From NCBI RefSeq assembly GCF_015679985.1, contig NZ_CP049239.1, positions 1,178,001 through 1,242,000 on the forward strand: DNA of 64,000 bases, in the 5' to 3' direction. Shown in pieces: positions 52,671 through 62,273 of the stretch. The number at the start of each line of letters is the position of its first letter. Position 1 is the first letter of the stretch. The notes beneath the pieces were generated by a model. That model worked only from the letters and a program-made list of their open reading frames with translations. It ran no database searches and had not been told where the DNA came from. This stretch comes from Campylobacter concisus (lineage in GTDB: Bacteria; Campylobacterota; Campylobacteria; Campylobacterales; Campylobacteraceae). The translations under genes and the position numbers were made by a program.

Positions 52671-52710
52671 TAACGCTAAAGGGATTAAATTTAACGCTTG
52701 AGGGATAAAA
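52671..52710 (+). repeat. 21-bp-spaced direct repeats, putative AraC-type operator
   Basis: TAACGCTnnnGGGATnAAA occurs at 52671-52689 and again at 52692-52710, repeat period 21 bp (two helical turns). The second copy covers the ribosome site and the first base of the AraC-type gene. Confidence 0.75.
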
Positions 52711-53594
52711 TGATAAATTTAGACAAAAAATATGGAACGAGCAAAATATCTCAAAAGGAAAAACAAGTAAGCGTGGAGTTTTTCAAGCAAAGCAGTGGCA
52801 TCAGCTATCTAAAAAGTGAAATTTTATGTAATGGTAGGATAAAAAGAGATCGTCACAAGTCTAAAAAATATCTATTTTTAATGTTTAATGAGGATAAAAA
52901 TGATCTTTGCTTTAAGCTTGATAGAAAAGAGTATATTTTAAACAAAGATGAATTTTGCATTGGGCTTGTTAATGATGATTTTAAGGGTGTCTTTGAGTAT
53001 CAAAATAAATTTTATAAGACAAAAACACTACTTTTTGACGAAAGCTATGCAAATAAGCTTGAGATATTTGCTGGGCTTAGATTTGATGATAAATTTGAGC
53101 TTTTGAAATACAAAAAAGATTTAGCTCAAATTTGCGTTTTAAATGAACTTGATACGACAAATTTATATGAAGGCGCGATGAGGGAAATTTTTACCGAATC
53201 AAAAATTTTAGAGCTTATTTACAAAAGTAAAATACGAAAAGAGAGCGAAATTTCACTTAGCAGTGACGAAGAAAAGACTCTTTTAAAGGCTAAAACGATC
53301 TTATTAAGTCGCATGCAAAATCCTCCAAGCATCAAGGAGCTATCCCATCTTTGTGGCACAAATGACTTTTGGCTAAAGAAAAATTTTAAGCTATTTTTCA
53401 AAGATACGATCTATCAACTCTTAGCAAAAGAGCGTCTAAAGCTGGCTTTTACTCTTTTAGAGCAAAATGATATCAGCATAAAAGAAGCCGCAAATATCGT
53501 AGGTTATACAAATACTGCACATTTTGCAAAAATTTTTAAGATAAATTTTGGCTTTTTGCCAAGCAAACTCTTAAAGACCAAAAGCTACTTTTAA
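52710..53594 (+). CDS. AraC-family transcription regulator
   Basis: A 294-residue regulator. The N-terminal 190 residues form the effector/dimerisation part. The C-terminal AraC DNA-binding domain (about 195-290) has two helix-turn-helix motifs, SIKELSHLCGTNDFWLKKNF and DISIKEAANIVGYTNTAHFA, followed by FGFLPSK. The start is ATG 52710 with GAGGG 5 bp upstream; the TTG at 52698 would overlap that site. It is divergent from the TonB receptor, so probably controls it in response to the siderophore, as PchR/YbtA-type regulators do (inference). The tandem repeats upstream are its likely binding site. Confidence 0.92.
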   Translation: MINLDKKYGTSKISQKEKQVSVEFFKQSSGISYLKSEILCNGRIKRDRHKSKKYLFLMFNEDKNDLCFKLDRKEYILNKDEFCIGLVNDDFKGVFEYQNKFYKTKTLLFDESYANKLEIFAGLRFDDKFELLKYKKDLAQICVLNELDTTNLYEGAMREIFTESKILELIYKSKIRKESEISLSSDEEKTLLKAKTILLSRMQNPPSIKELSHLCGTNDFWLKKNFKLFFKDTIYQLLAKERLKLAFTLLEQNDISIKEAANIVGYTNTAHFAKIFKINFGFLPSKLLKTKSYF

Positions 53595-53649
53595 ACTGCT
53601 ATAAATACCAAATTTCTTATAATCGCCAAAATTTTAAAAAGAGAGAAAT

Positions 53650-54696
53650 TTGCAAGTTTATATCCACGTGCCATTTTGCGAAAGCAAATGTCCTTATTGT
53701 GCTTTTGGCTCAAGTGACGACGAATTTAACAAGGCTAGCGCCTATTTTAAGGCACTTTGCTTTGATCTAAATTTTCAGCTACAAAGCCAAAATGTAAAAG
53801 AAATCTCAACCATCTTTTTTGGTGGCGGCACACCAAGCGCGGTAAATGCTAAATTTTATGATGAAATTTTTAGCATTTTAATGCCTCTTTGCACACCAAC
53901 AACCGAGATCACTCTCGAGGCAAATCCAAACTCAGCAAGCCTTACTTGGCTAAAACATGTTAAAAATTTAGGGGCAAATCGCATAAGCTTTGGTGCTCAA
54001 AGTTTTTTTGAAGATAAGCTTAAATTTCTTGGTCGCATTCACAGCAGGGAGCAAATTTTTAAAGCTATAGAAAATGCCCAGAAAGCTGGCTTTAGCAATA
54101 TAAATTTAGACCTCATCTATGACACCAAATTTGACACTAAAAAGCGCCTTTTGGCTGAGGTTGAAAATTTAAAAAGTATTGCTATCACGCATCTAAGCGC
54201 CTACTCGCTCACTCTTGAAGAAAATACTCCATTTGCTGGTAAAAAAAGTTATAAAAAAGATAGCGACAGCCTGGCTAAATTTATGATAGAGCAAATTGGG
54301 CTTGCTGGCTTTGGGCAGTATGAAATTTCAAATTACGGGCAGATTTGCAAGCACAATCTTGGCTACTGGCAAGCCAAAAACTACCTTGGTGTAGGGGCTT
54401 ACAGCGTGGGCTTCGTGGATGGCATCAGATACTACGCCAAAAACAGCATAGATGCCTACATCTCACAACCAACTTACAGAAAAAAAGAAATTTTAAGTCA
54501 AAGCGAGCTAGTAAGAGAGCATATATTTTTAGGGCTTAGAAGCATAGTTGGCGTGGAGGCTGGACGATTAAGTGAGGCTCAGAAAAAAAGGGCGAATCTA
54601 CTTGTAGAAAATGAAAAACTACTCTTTAAAAATGGCAAATTTTACAATCCAAATTTCTTACTAAGCGACGAGATCGCACTCTTTATCGAGGGCTAA
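53650..54696 (+). CDS. hemW: HemW-type radical SAM protein (heme chaperone)
   Basis: A 348-residue protein similar to oxygen-independent coproporphyrinogen oxidase but of the HemW class. The radical-SAM cluster motif is PFCESKCPYCAFGS (C-X3-C-X2-C), with FFGGGTPSA and GANRISFGAQSF following. HemW inserts heme into respiratory proteins in related bacteria, and lacks the extra motifs of true HemN. The start is TTG 53650 with GAGAG upstream, and the protein starts straight at the family N-terminus (M)QVYIHVPFC. In C. jejuni the homologue lies next to rppH; here the receptor/AraC module separates them. Confidence 0.9.
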   Translation: MQVYIHVPFCESKCPYCAFGSSDDEFNKASAYFKALCFDLNFQLQSQNVKEISTIFFGGGTPSAVNAKFYDEIFSILMPLCTPTTEITLEANPNSASLTWLKHVKNLGANRISFGAQSFFEDKLKFLGRIHSREQIFKAIENAQKAGFSNINLDLIYDTKFDTKKRLLAEVENLKSIAITHLSAYSLTLEENTPFAGKKSYKKDSDSLAKFMIEQIGLAGFGQYEISNYGQICKHNLGYWQAKNYLGVGAYSVGFVDGIRYYAKNSIDAYISQPTYRKKEILSQSELVREHIFLGLRSIVGVEAGRLSEAQKKRANLLVENEKLLFKNGKFYNPNFLLSDEIALFIEG

Positions 54697-54763
54697 ATTT
54701 ATAAAATTTTGAGCAAAGTCAAGATAAAATACAAAGCTTAAATAAAATTTAATAGAGGCAAAA

Positions 54764-55162
54764 ATGTTTGGAATGAGTTTTTCTGAAATCTTAGTTATCG
54801 CCATTATTGCAGTGTTAGTTTTAGGTCCTGACAAGCTGCCAAGCGCGATGGTTCAGATTGCAAAATTTCTAAAAATGTTTAAAAAAGGCATAAATGACGC
54901 AAAATCAACATTTGATCAAGAGATGAAGATAGCTGAGCTAAAAGAAGATGCTCAAAAATATAAAGAAAGCATAACTAAAAGCACGCAGAATGTGCGCAAA
55001 AAGCTTACTTTTGAAGAGCTTGACGAGATCAAGAAAAGCGCTACTGATATCACAAACGACATACAAAATGTCGTAAGCGACACGAAAAAAACGGTAGAAA
55101 ATATACAAAATCCAACAAATTTAGTTAAAGATGCGATCTTAAACGATAAAAAAGAGGCGTAA
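54764..55162 (+). CDS. tatB: Sec-independent translocase subunit TatB
   Basis: A 132-residue protein with the TatA/B N-terminal membrane helix (MFGMSFSEILVIAIIAVLVL), GPDKLPSA hinge, an amphipathic helix, and a long charged coiled-coil tail. Together with TatC it recognises RR-signal proteins such as the transglutaminase-like protein at 28.1 kb. It overlaps tatC by 1 bp. GAGG ribosome site. Confidence 0.92.
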   Translation: MFGMSFSEILVIAIIAVLVLGPDKLPSAMVQIAKFLKMFKKGINDAKSTFDQEMKIAELKEDAQKYKESITKSTQNVRKKLTFEELDEIKKSATDITNDIQNVVSDTKKTVENIQNPTNLVKDAILNDKKEA

Positions 55163-55920
55163 TGTTTGAAGAGCTAAGACCCCATTTAATCGAACTTAGA
55201 AAGAGACTTTTTATAAGCATAGTAAGCGTTTTTGTCTGCTTTGGCATCTGCTTTACGTTTTGGAACCCACTGCTTGCATGGATGAGCGAACCGCTAAAAC
55301 AGGTATTGCCAGCTGGCTCAAATATCATATTTACTCAAATTCAAGAGCCATTTTTTACAGCAATGAAGGTTGCATTTTTTGCCGGTGTCGTGATCGCGCT
55401 ACCTATCATTTTTTGGCAGTTTTGGCTATTTGTCGCCCCTGGACTTTATGACAATGAAAAAAAATATGTGATCCCATTTGTAATCTCAGCTTCATTTATG
55501 TTTGCGTGTGGGGCGGCGTTTTGTTACTACGTGGTGATTCCACTTGGCTTTGCATTTTTGGTAAATTTTGGTGGCCAGCTCTTTACGGCACTACCAAGCA
55601 TTGGCGAGTATGTTGGCTTTTTTGCAAAACTACTAATTGGCTTTGGAATTTCATTTGAGCTACCAGTCATTACATTTTTCTTAGCAAAGATCGGACTTGT
55701 CGATGACAAGATGCTAAAAGATTACTTCAGATACGCTGTCGTTATCATCTTTATCTTTGCAGCTATCGTTACACCACCTGATGTGATAAGTCAAGTCTTA
55801 ATGGCACTGCCACTCATCGGACTTTATGGAATTTCAATAATCGTCGCTAAAAGAGCTAACAAGAGCGACGATGAAGACGAAAAAGAAGAACAAGACAGCG
55901 ACGTAGCAAGCGATGAGTAA
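55162..55920 (+). CDS. tatC: Sec-independent translocase subunit TatC
   Basis: A 252-residue inner-membrane protein with six helices. Its N-terminal signature MFEELRPHLIELRKRLFISI holds the conserved HLIELRKR motif, and the first periplasmic loop ends EPFFTAMKVAFFAGVVIALP. The C-terminus is highly acidic (DDEDEKEEQDSDVASDE). It is the RR-signal receptor of the Tat translocon. It overlaps queA by 8 bp. Confidence 0.96.
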   Translation: MFEELRPHLIELRKRLFISIVSVFVCFGICFTFWNPLLAWMSEPLKQVLPAGSNIIFTQIQEPFFTAMKVAFFAGVVIALPIIFWQFWLFVAPGLYDNEKKYVIPFVISASFMFACGAAFCYYVVIPLGFAFLVNFGGQLFTALPSIGEYVGFFAKLLIGFGISFELPVITFFLAKIGLVDDKMLKDYFRYAVVIIFIFAAIVTPPDVISQVLMALPLIGLYGISIIVAKRANKSDDEDEKEEQDSDVASDE

Positions 55921-56935
55921 TATAAACGACATCTCAAGTTATGATTATTTTTTGCCAGAAGAGCTCATCGCAAAGGAGCCAGTTTTGCCAAAAGAAGAGG
56001 CAAGATTGCTTGTCTATTTTAAAAATACAAAAGAGATAAAACACTACAAATTTAAAGATCTCTCCAGCCTCATCCCAGAGGACGCAGCGGTCATTTTTAA
56101 TAACACAAAAGTTATCAAAGCTCGCATTTTAGGACAAAAAGAAAGCGGTGGGGCTTGCGAAGTGATGCTAAATCAGCCCATAGGCGAGAATAAATTTAGT
56201 GTCTATATAAGAGGCAAAGTAAGCGCTGGTAGCGTTTTAAATTTTCCTGATAATCTAAAAGTAAATGTGCTTGAGCTAAATGACGATGGTACAAGGGTGG
56301 TAAATTTTTCGCAAAATGGCGTTTTGCTTGATAACGTTCGCCTTTTTAGTGAGCTTGAAAAGATCGGCCACGTCCCGCTTCCGCCATACATTAAAAGAGC
56401 TGATACAAAGGATGATGAGAGCTGGTATCAAAGCATATTTGCCAAAAATAGTGGCGCAGTGGCAGCTCCGACAGCTAGCCTTCATATAAGTGAACAAATG
56501 CTAGAGCAGATAAAAGCAAAGCATGAAGTCGCCTACATTACGCTCCACGTTGGCGCTGGGACATTTAAAGGCGTGGAGTGCCAAAATATAAATGACCATA
56601 AAATGCACTCAGAATTTTACGAGCTAAGCGAGCAAGCTCAAGAGATTATAAATTCTAATAAACCAATCCTTGGCGTTGGCACGACGGTTACTAGATGTGT
56701 TGAAGAATTTGCAAGAAGCAAGCAAGCAAATGGCTTTTGTAAGTTATTTTTAAACCTAAATAATAAACCAATTAGACAAAACTACCTTCTTACAAATTTT
56801 CATCTACCAAAATCAACTCTAATAATGCTAGTTACTAGCTTCATAGGGCTTGAAGAGACGATGAGAATTTATAAAACGGCAGTTGATGAAAAGTATAGAT
56901 TTTACTCATACGGCGACGGGATGTTGATAATATGA
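55913..56935 (+). CDS. queA: S-adenosylmethionine:tRNA ribosyltransferase-isomerase
   Basis: A 340-residue enzyme making epoxyqueuosine from preQ1-tRNA. Motifs: YDYFLPEELIAKEP, AAVIFNNTKVIKARILG, APTASLHI and TLHVGAGTFKGVE, ending FYSYGDGMLI. It overlaps tatC and the downstream unknown gene (4 bp), so tatB-tatC-queA-unknown form one coupled run. Confidence 0.97.
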   Translation: MSNINDISSYDYFLPEELIAKEPVLPKEEARLLVYFKNTKEIKHYKFKDLSSLIPEDAAVIFNNTKVIKARILGQKESGGACEVMLNQPIGENKFSVYIRGKVSAGSVLNFPDNLKVNVLELNDDGTRVVNFSQNGVLLDNVRLFSELEKIGHVPLPPYIKRADTKDDESWYQSIFAKNSGAVAAPTASLHISEQMLEQIKAKHEVAYITLHVGAGTFKGVECQNINDHKMHSEFYELSEQAQEIINSNKPILGVGTTVTRCVEEFARSKQANGFCKLFLNLNNKPIRQNYLLTNFHLPKSTLIMLVTSFIGLEETMRIYKTAVDEKYRFYSYGDGMLII

Positions 56936-57732
56936 AAGATAAACCTATCGATATCATAAACAGAATGGAAATTTTTCTTAGAGCCATATACCAAGATGCG
57001 CAAGACACTAAAAATTCCATCATTTTTAGTTACGATCCAAGTTATCCAAGGTTTTTAAAATTTGATGCTACAAATCTCATAAAAACACTTGAAAATATTT
57101 GCAAATTTTTCCTTTACTCTACCGAATATGCAGACATTTACATTCTTTTTCAGCTTAAAAATTATAGTCCCAAATCTGTACATTTTGACATTAAGATAAA
57201 ATCTAGCCATAGCGTAATGAGGCCAAGCCACTACTATCTCAGCAAGATAAATAACTATCTAAAAAAAGCAAATGAATCTATAATCTCTCATAATGATGGA
57301 GAATTTTTAATATCTTTTAGCGCGGCACTAACAGGCGATAGAGCCATCCAAAGACAAATAAATATCAAAAATCAAACAAATACAAATATCTTAGTCGCTT
57401 GCGATGACGATGCTTTGTTTGACACCATTAGTGCTCAGATAAATTTTTTAGGTCTAAAAGTTATCGGCAAAAACGACCTTAGCAATCTAATGAGACATAT
57501 AAAAGATTCTATTTTTACTCCATTTGTTATTTTTATCGATAGTAAAATTTTAAAAAATGAAGCGATGCTAGAAGATATACTTGAGTTTAAAAATATTAAA
57601 AATTTTCGTATTGTAGCCATTTGCAAAAACGATGAGTCGGCTAACGATCTGCCAAATCATGTCACAGTATTAAAGCAGCCCTTTAGCACAGATAGCTTTC
57701 AGCTAGCTTTTAAAAATTCGCTTGAGAAATAG
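56932..57732 (+). CDS. Degenerate histidine-kinase-like/pseudo-receiver protein
   Basis: A 266-residue protein without a named family. Residues about 40-135 resemble the ATP-binding region of histidine kinases: FDATNLIKTLENICKFFLYS corresponds to the N-box, but the G-boxes are not visible. Residues about 150-266 resemble a receiver domain: strand NILVACDDD, Asp203 in IFIDSK at the phospho-acceptor position, and Lys248 in VLKQPF. The switch Thr/Ser is replaced (AICKN). It has no signal or membrane segment. It overlaps queA by 4 bp. The assignment is my inference from motifs; it may be a signalling scaffold. Confidence 0.55.
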   Translation: MKDKPIDIINRMEIFLRAIYQDAQDTKNSIIFSYDPSYPRFLKFDATNLIKTLENICKFFLYSTEYADIYILFQLKNYSPKSVHFDIKIKSSHSVMRPSHYYLSKINNYLKKANESIISHNDGEFLISFSAALTGDRAIQRQINIKNQTNTNILVACDDDALFDTISAQINFLGLKVIGKNDLSNLMRHIKDSIFTPFVIFIDSKILKNEAMLEDILEFKNIKNFRIVAICKNDESANDLPNHVTVLKQPFSTDSFQLAFKNSLEK

Positions 57733-57747
57733 ACCGATTTTTACTTT

Positions 57748-58131
57748 TTAATTTATCCCAAGATATCTTTTTAAAATAATAGTGGCTGAAATGCTATCTA
57801 GCCTACCATCTCGTCTTGTATTGGTGTAAATTTCACTGGCTTCACTGCTACTAAAGGCTTCATCTTGATAGACAATATTTGCCTTTACATCAAGAAGTGA
57901 GACAAAATGCTCGATGCGTCTTCTCATCTCATCTTCACTACTACCGCCGATTGGCACACCCACTACTAGCGTATCTGGGGTATATTTATTTACCTTTTGG
58001 CTCACATCTCTTGCGGCTTGATTTCTATTTTTTCTAAGCACTGGCTCAAGCGGAGTCACGATCTCGCCAAAACCAAAGGCAAGTCCTATTCGCTTTAGCC
58101 CAACATCAATAGCCATAAATTTCTCTCTCAT
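57748..58131 (-). CDS. ruvX: RuvX/YqgF Holliday-junction resolvase-like protein
   Basis: A 127-residue RNase H-fold protein. N-terminal metal Asp in FMAIDVGLKRIGLAFG, LVVGVPIG, YQDEAFSSSEA and a C-terminal acidic DSISATIIL. The family includes Holliday-junction resolvases and 16S rRNA 5'-end maturation factors. It overlaps dprA by 4 bp and is convergent with the kinase-like gene (15 bp gap). Confidence 0.93.
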   Translation of the reverse strand: MREKFMAIDVGLKRIGLAFGFGEIVTPLEPVLRKNRNQAARDVSQKVNKYTPDTLVVGVPIGGSSEDEMRRRIEHFVSLLDVKANIVYQDEAFSSSEASEIYTNTRRDGRLDSISATIILKRYLGIN

Positions 58132-58898
58132 AGCACGCTCTTTACTCTTAGATTTGAAATTTCAACTAGCCCTTCAAGCTCGTACTCATAGATGATATCA
58201 CCAAATTTTGTCAAAACTTCATCAAGACTTACGCCATTTTTACAAAATTTTAAGATCTCGTCACTAGTTTTTTCTTGCTCTTTTATCTCACCAAAAATTG
58301 AAACAAATTTATGATAGTCATCGATAAGCTCGGCTTTTTTATTTGCAAGCAAAAAATTTGTCCCATCGCTTTCGCCCATGCGCTGTGGCAGTACATAAAC
58401 TGGAATTTTAAGCTCATTTGCAAGCCTTGCACTTTGCATAGAACCACTTTTAAGATCAGCTTGCGCGACAACCAGAGCTTCACAAAGCCCCACAACTATG
58501 CGGTTTCGCTCCAAAAATCTATAAGCAAGTGGTGGCTCGCCTTCGTCATACTCACTAAGAGCCAAGGCTTTTTCATAAATTTCATTTATCGGCGCTTTAT
58601 TTTGGCTTGGATAGATGGTGTCAAGTCCGCTCGCAAAAATGCCAATCGTTCGTGGCATAGCAGCTTTATGAGCCGCGATATCCACGCCGATTGCTCCGCC
58701 ACTTACCACACAGACGTTTGCACTTTTTAGTGCTGCACAAAGTGCTACAACACACTCTTTTGTATAAACACTTGCCTTTCTTGAGCCAACAACTGCGATC
58801 TTTGGTAAAGATAAAAGTGAAGTATCTCCGATAAAATTTAGCTGTTTTGGTGGATTTTTTAGTCTATTTAGTGGCTCTGGGATAAAGTCAAGTCTCAT
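58128..58898 (-). CDS. dprA: DNA processing protein DprA
   Basis: A 256-residue RecA loader in natural transformation. Rossmann-fold motifs: AVVGSRKASVYTKECV, VVSGGAIGVDIAAHKAA, FASGLDTIYPSQN, FLERNRIVVGLCEALVVAQA and KSGSMQSARLANELKIPV. The short C-terminal tail (SLDEVLTKFGDIIYEYELEG) matches the winged-helix end. It overlaps both neighbours by 4 bp. Its presence is consistent with a naturally transformable organism. Confidence 0.94.
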   Translation of the reverse strand: MRLDFIPEPLNRLKNPPKQLNFIGDTSLLSLPKIAVVGSRKASVYTKECVVALCAALKSANVCVVSGGAIGVDIAAHKAAMPRTIGIFASGLDTIYPSQNKAPINEIYEKALALSEYDEGEPPLAYRFLERNRIVVGLCEALVVAQADLKSGSMQSARLANELKIPVYVLPQRMGESDGTNFLLANKKAELIDDYHKFVSIFGEIKEQEKTSDEILKFCKNGVSLDEVLTKFGDIIYEYELEGLVEISNLRVKSVL

Positions 58899-60286
58899 AA
58901 AATATCTTTTAAATAAACCACATCAACATCTTTTAAAAGATTATTTTTGCTCTCTTTTATCACTGCGATCGTATTTTTCTTTGGATGCCCGATGGCGATC
59001 GCATAGCCTCTTTTTTTAGCCAAATTTACAGCAGCCACAAGCTCACGTCTAACAGCACTAGCCGATGGATCGTCGTCTAAAAATATATCTCTTGAAATGT
59101 ATGGCTGATTATGTTTTTTTGCAGCTCTTGCTACTGCGGTTTGAGCGATAGTTTTGCTGTCAACAAAGACAAAGCCCTGCTCTATCAGCGCCCTATAAGC
59201 CTTATCCATAGCATCAAAATCGCTTGTGAAGCGTGATCCTGTATGGTTGTTTGTATATTTTGCACGCGGGAAGTCTTTGCGTATCTTTTTTATCTTTTTG
59301 TGCATGCTCTCAAAACTCTCGTTGATCGTGAGAGTTCCTATCTCTGGGCTATCAAAGTGTTTTGCTTGCATCGGAAGATGTATCATGTAAAACTCAAATG
59401 TTCTTGCGATATTTGGCGTATCTGGATGAGTCTTTGTCGCTGGAAAAATAGACGGCGTAATTTTTAGGCCAAGCGACTTTATCATACTTGCATGTTCAAA
59501 TGTCGCTACATCATCTATTATGATGACGAGCTTTGCGCGCCCTTTTACACTAGTATTTGGCGTAAAAGGTACCGCTTCAAAACTATCTTTTTTTATATTT
59601 TTTTCTTCGTATTTTGTTTTTTCTATCTTTTTGGTAGTTAAATTTTCAGCTTTTTTAGCTGGCTCGACTTTTATGTTCTCGTTTTTAAATTTCTCTTTTT
59701 TTTCTATTTCAGTACTTTTATTTTGATCGACTTTTACTTCAAAATTTTGAGATTTTAGCTCAGTTTTTTGTTCGATTTTTGAGCTATAAAATGACTCTAT
59801 CTTTTGTTCATTTTCTATTACGCTAGGCTCTGTGTTTTTATAACTTGCAAGTAAATTTTTAGTATCGTTTTGCTCTTTTTTTATCTCTTCTTTTTTGGCT
59901 TCACTCTTTACTTCAGCTATCTTCTTTTGCTCTTTTGGCTCAGCTTTTGAATTTAAAGCAAGCTCACTTTTATGCTTAGGATCAGTAAAAATTTTACTTA
60001 AATTTTCATCTTCATCAAATTTTAGAGGGTATTTTCTCTTTTCGTATTCTTGTTTTTTCTCTTTACTGGCAACCTTTGGCTCAGCTTTTTTAGAAATTTG
60101 CTCCTCTACCTTTGGCTCATTTGCTTTACTTATCTGCTCTGTACCATTATTTTTTATACTAAGAGCTACGCTAAGTGCTATTATTAAAATAGCTGCGATA
60201 ATGCCGATACCAAGATAGGTTTTGTTATTAGAGCGACCTGCACTCTTTTTTGTAGGTCGCTTCTTTGTAGTCTTTTTTTCGCTCAA
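58895..60286 (-). CDS. Divergent polysaccharide deacetylase (YibQ-type) with long charged linker
   Basis: A 463-residue membrane-anchored protein: basic start (KKTTKKRPTKKSAGRSNNK), one membrane helix (about 25-46), then a linker of about 200 residues rich in Lys and Glu. The last 220 residues are a NodB-like deacetylase domain: KLVIIIDDVATFEHASMI, FYMIHLPMQAKHFDSPEIG, TNNHTGSRFTSD, FVDSKT and AIGHPKK. The family acts in the periplasm on an unknown glycan. Overlaps dprA by 4 bp; ilvC is 3 bp upstream. Confidence 0.85.
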   Translation of the reverse strand: MSEKKTTKKRPTKKSAGRSNNKTYLGIGIIAAILIIALSVALSIKNNGTEQISKANEPKVEEQISKKAEPKVASKEKKQEYEKRKYPLKFDEDENLSKIFTDPKHKSELALNSKAEPKEQKKIAEVKSEAKKEEIKKEQNDTKNLLASYKNTEPSVIENEQKIESFYSSKIEQKTELKSQNFEVKVDQNKSTEIEKKEKFKNENIKVEPAKKAENLTTKKIEKTKYEEKNIKKDSFEAVPFTPNTSVKGRAKLVIIIDDVATFEHASMIKSLGLKITPSIFPATKTHPDTPNIARTFEFYMIHLPMQAKHFDSPEIGTLTINESFESMHKKIKKIRKDFPRAKYTNNHTGSRFTSDFDAMDKAYRALIEQGFVFVDSKTIAQTAVARAAKKHNQPYISRDIFLDDDPSASAVRRELVAAVNLAKKRGYAIAIGHPKKNTIAVIKESKNNLLKDVDVVYLKDIL

Positions 60287-60289
60287 GGC

Positions 60290-61342
<1,053 letters not shown>

Positions 61343-61454
61343 TTATAACTTTAGCCAGCAAAAATTCGGCTGAAATATATAGAAACTCTTTTTAAGTTTT
61401 ATGATAATTTATTTTGATAAAATACGCTGAAATTTCAAAAAAAGAGATAACTCA

Positions 61455-62273
61455 ATGAATGAATCAGTTTTTAAAAAAATCAAAGCACTTCCACCATTAG
61501 ATGACACAGTTATACAAATTCAACGCTTACATGCGGATGAAAACAGCTCAATAAGTGATCTTACAAAAGTGGTCGAAAAGGATCCGATGCTAACAGCAAA
61601 TATCTTGCGTTCAGCAAACTCTCCACTTTATGGGTTTTCTCAAGAGATCACAACCATAGCAAGAGCTATTTCTCTTTTTGGTATGGCTACCATTCGTGGT
61701 TTTGCACTTTCAAGTACGATTAAAAAGAGTTTTTCTATAAATTTAGAGCCTTATGGTATTACTACACAAGATTTTTTAAATATCTCAATAATACAAAATG
61801 CACTGATGTACAATTGGCATTCTAAAGTTAATCCTAAAAGTCTAGAAATTCTATCTCCAGCTTCATTTATGCTTGAGATTGGCAAGATAGTTCTTGCTCA
61901 TGAATTAGCTGAAAATAAGCAAGACGTCGAATTTAGAGAAAAACTTAAAAATATATCTAGTCCAATTGATCTTGCTCTATTTGAAACAGAAATTTTAGAT
62001 ATGTCAAATGAAGAAGTTACAGCTAAAATTTTTGAACAATGGAACCTTGAGACAGAGCTTAGCAGCTCAATACTCTATTCAAATAATCCAGAAGAGGCAC
62101 CAGATCATATAAAAGACTATGCAAAAGCCCTAAAAGTGATAAAAACAGCTGTAAATATTTTTAATCAACTTGATGATATAAGCATACAAAATACTCTACC
62201 TCTTCTTGACGAATACGGCTTTGGACATGATACGTTTTTAATGGCTGTCGCTAAAGTCAAAGATAATTTGTGA
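61455..62273 (+). CDS. HDOD-domain protein (signalling)
   Basis: A 272-residue single HDOD domain protein: helices VFKKIKALPPLDDTVIQI, DPMLTANILRSANSPLYGF, ISLFGMATIRGFALSSTI, ASFMLEIGKIVLAHELA. The HD-type metal residues are absent, as in most HDOD proteins. Family members regulate flagellar and cell-cycle signalling, but the role here is unknown. GATAAAAT upstream (61416-61423) is a probable -10. It overlaps the RNase R gene by 4 bp. Confidence 0.88.
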   Translation: MNESVFKKIKALPPLDDTVIQIQRLHADENSSISDLTKVVEKDPMLTANILRSANSPLYGFSQEITTIARAISLFGMATIRGFALSSTIKKSFSINLEPYGITTQDFLNISIIQNALMYNWHSKVNPKSLEILSPASFMLEIGKIVLAHELAENKQDVEFREKLKNISSPIDLALFETEILDMSNEEVTAKIFEQWNLETELSSSILYSNNPEEAPDHIKDYAKALKVIKTAVNIFNQLDDISIQNTLPLLDEYGFGHDTFLMAVAKVKDNL

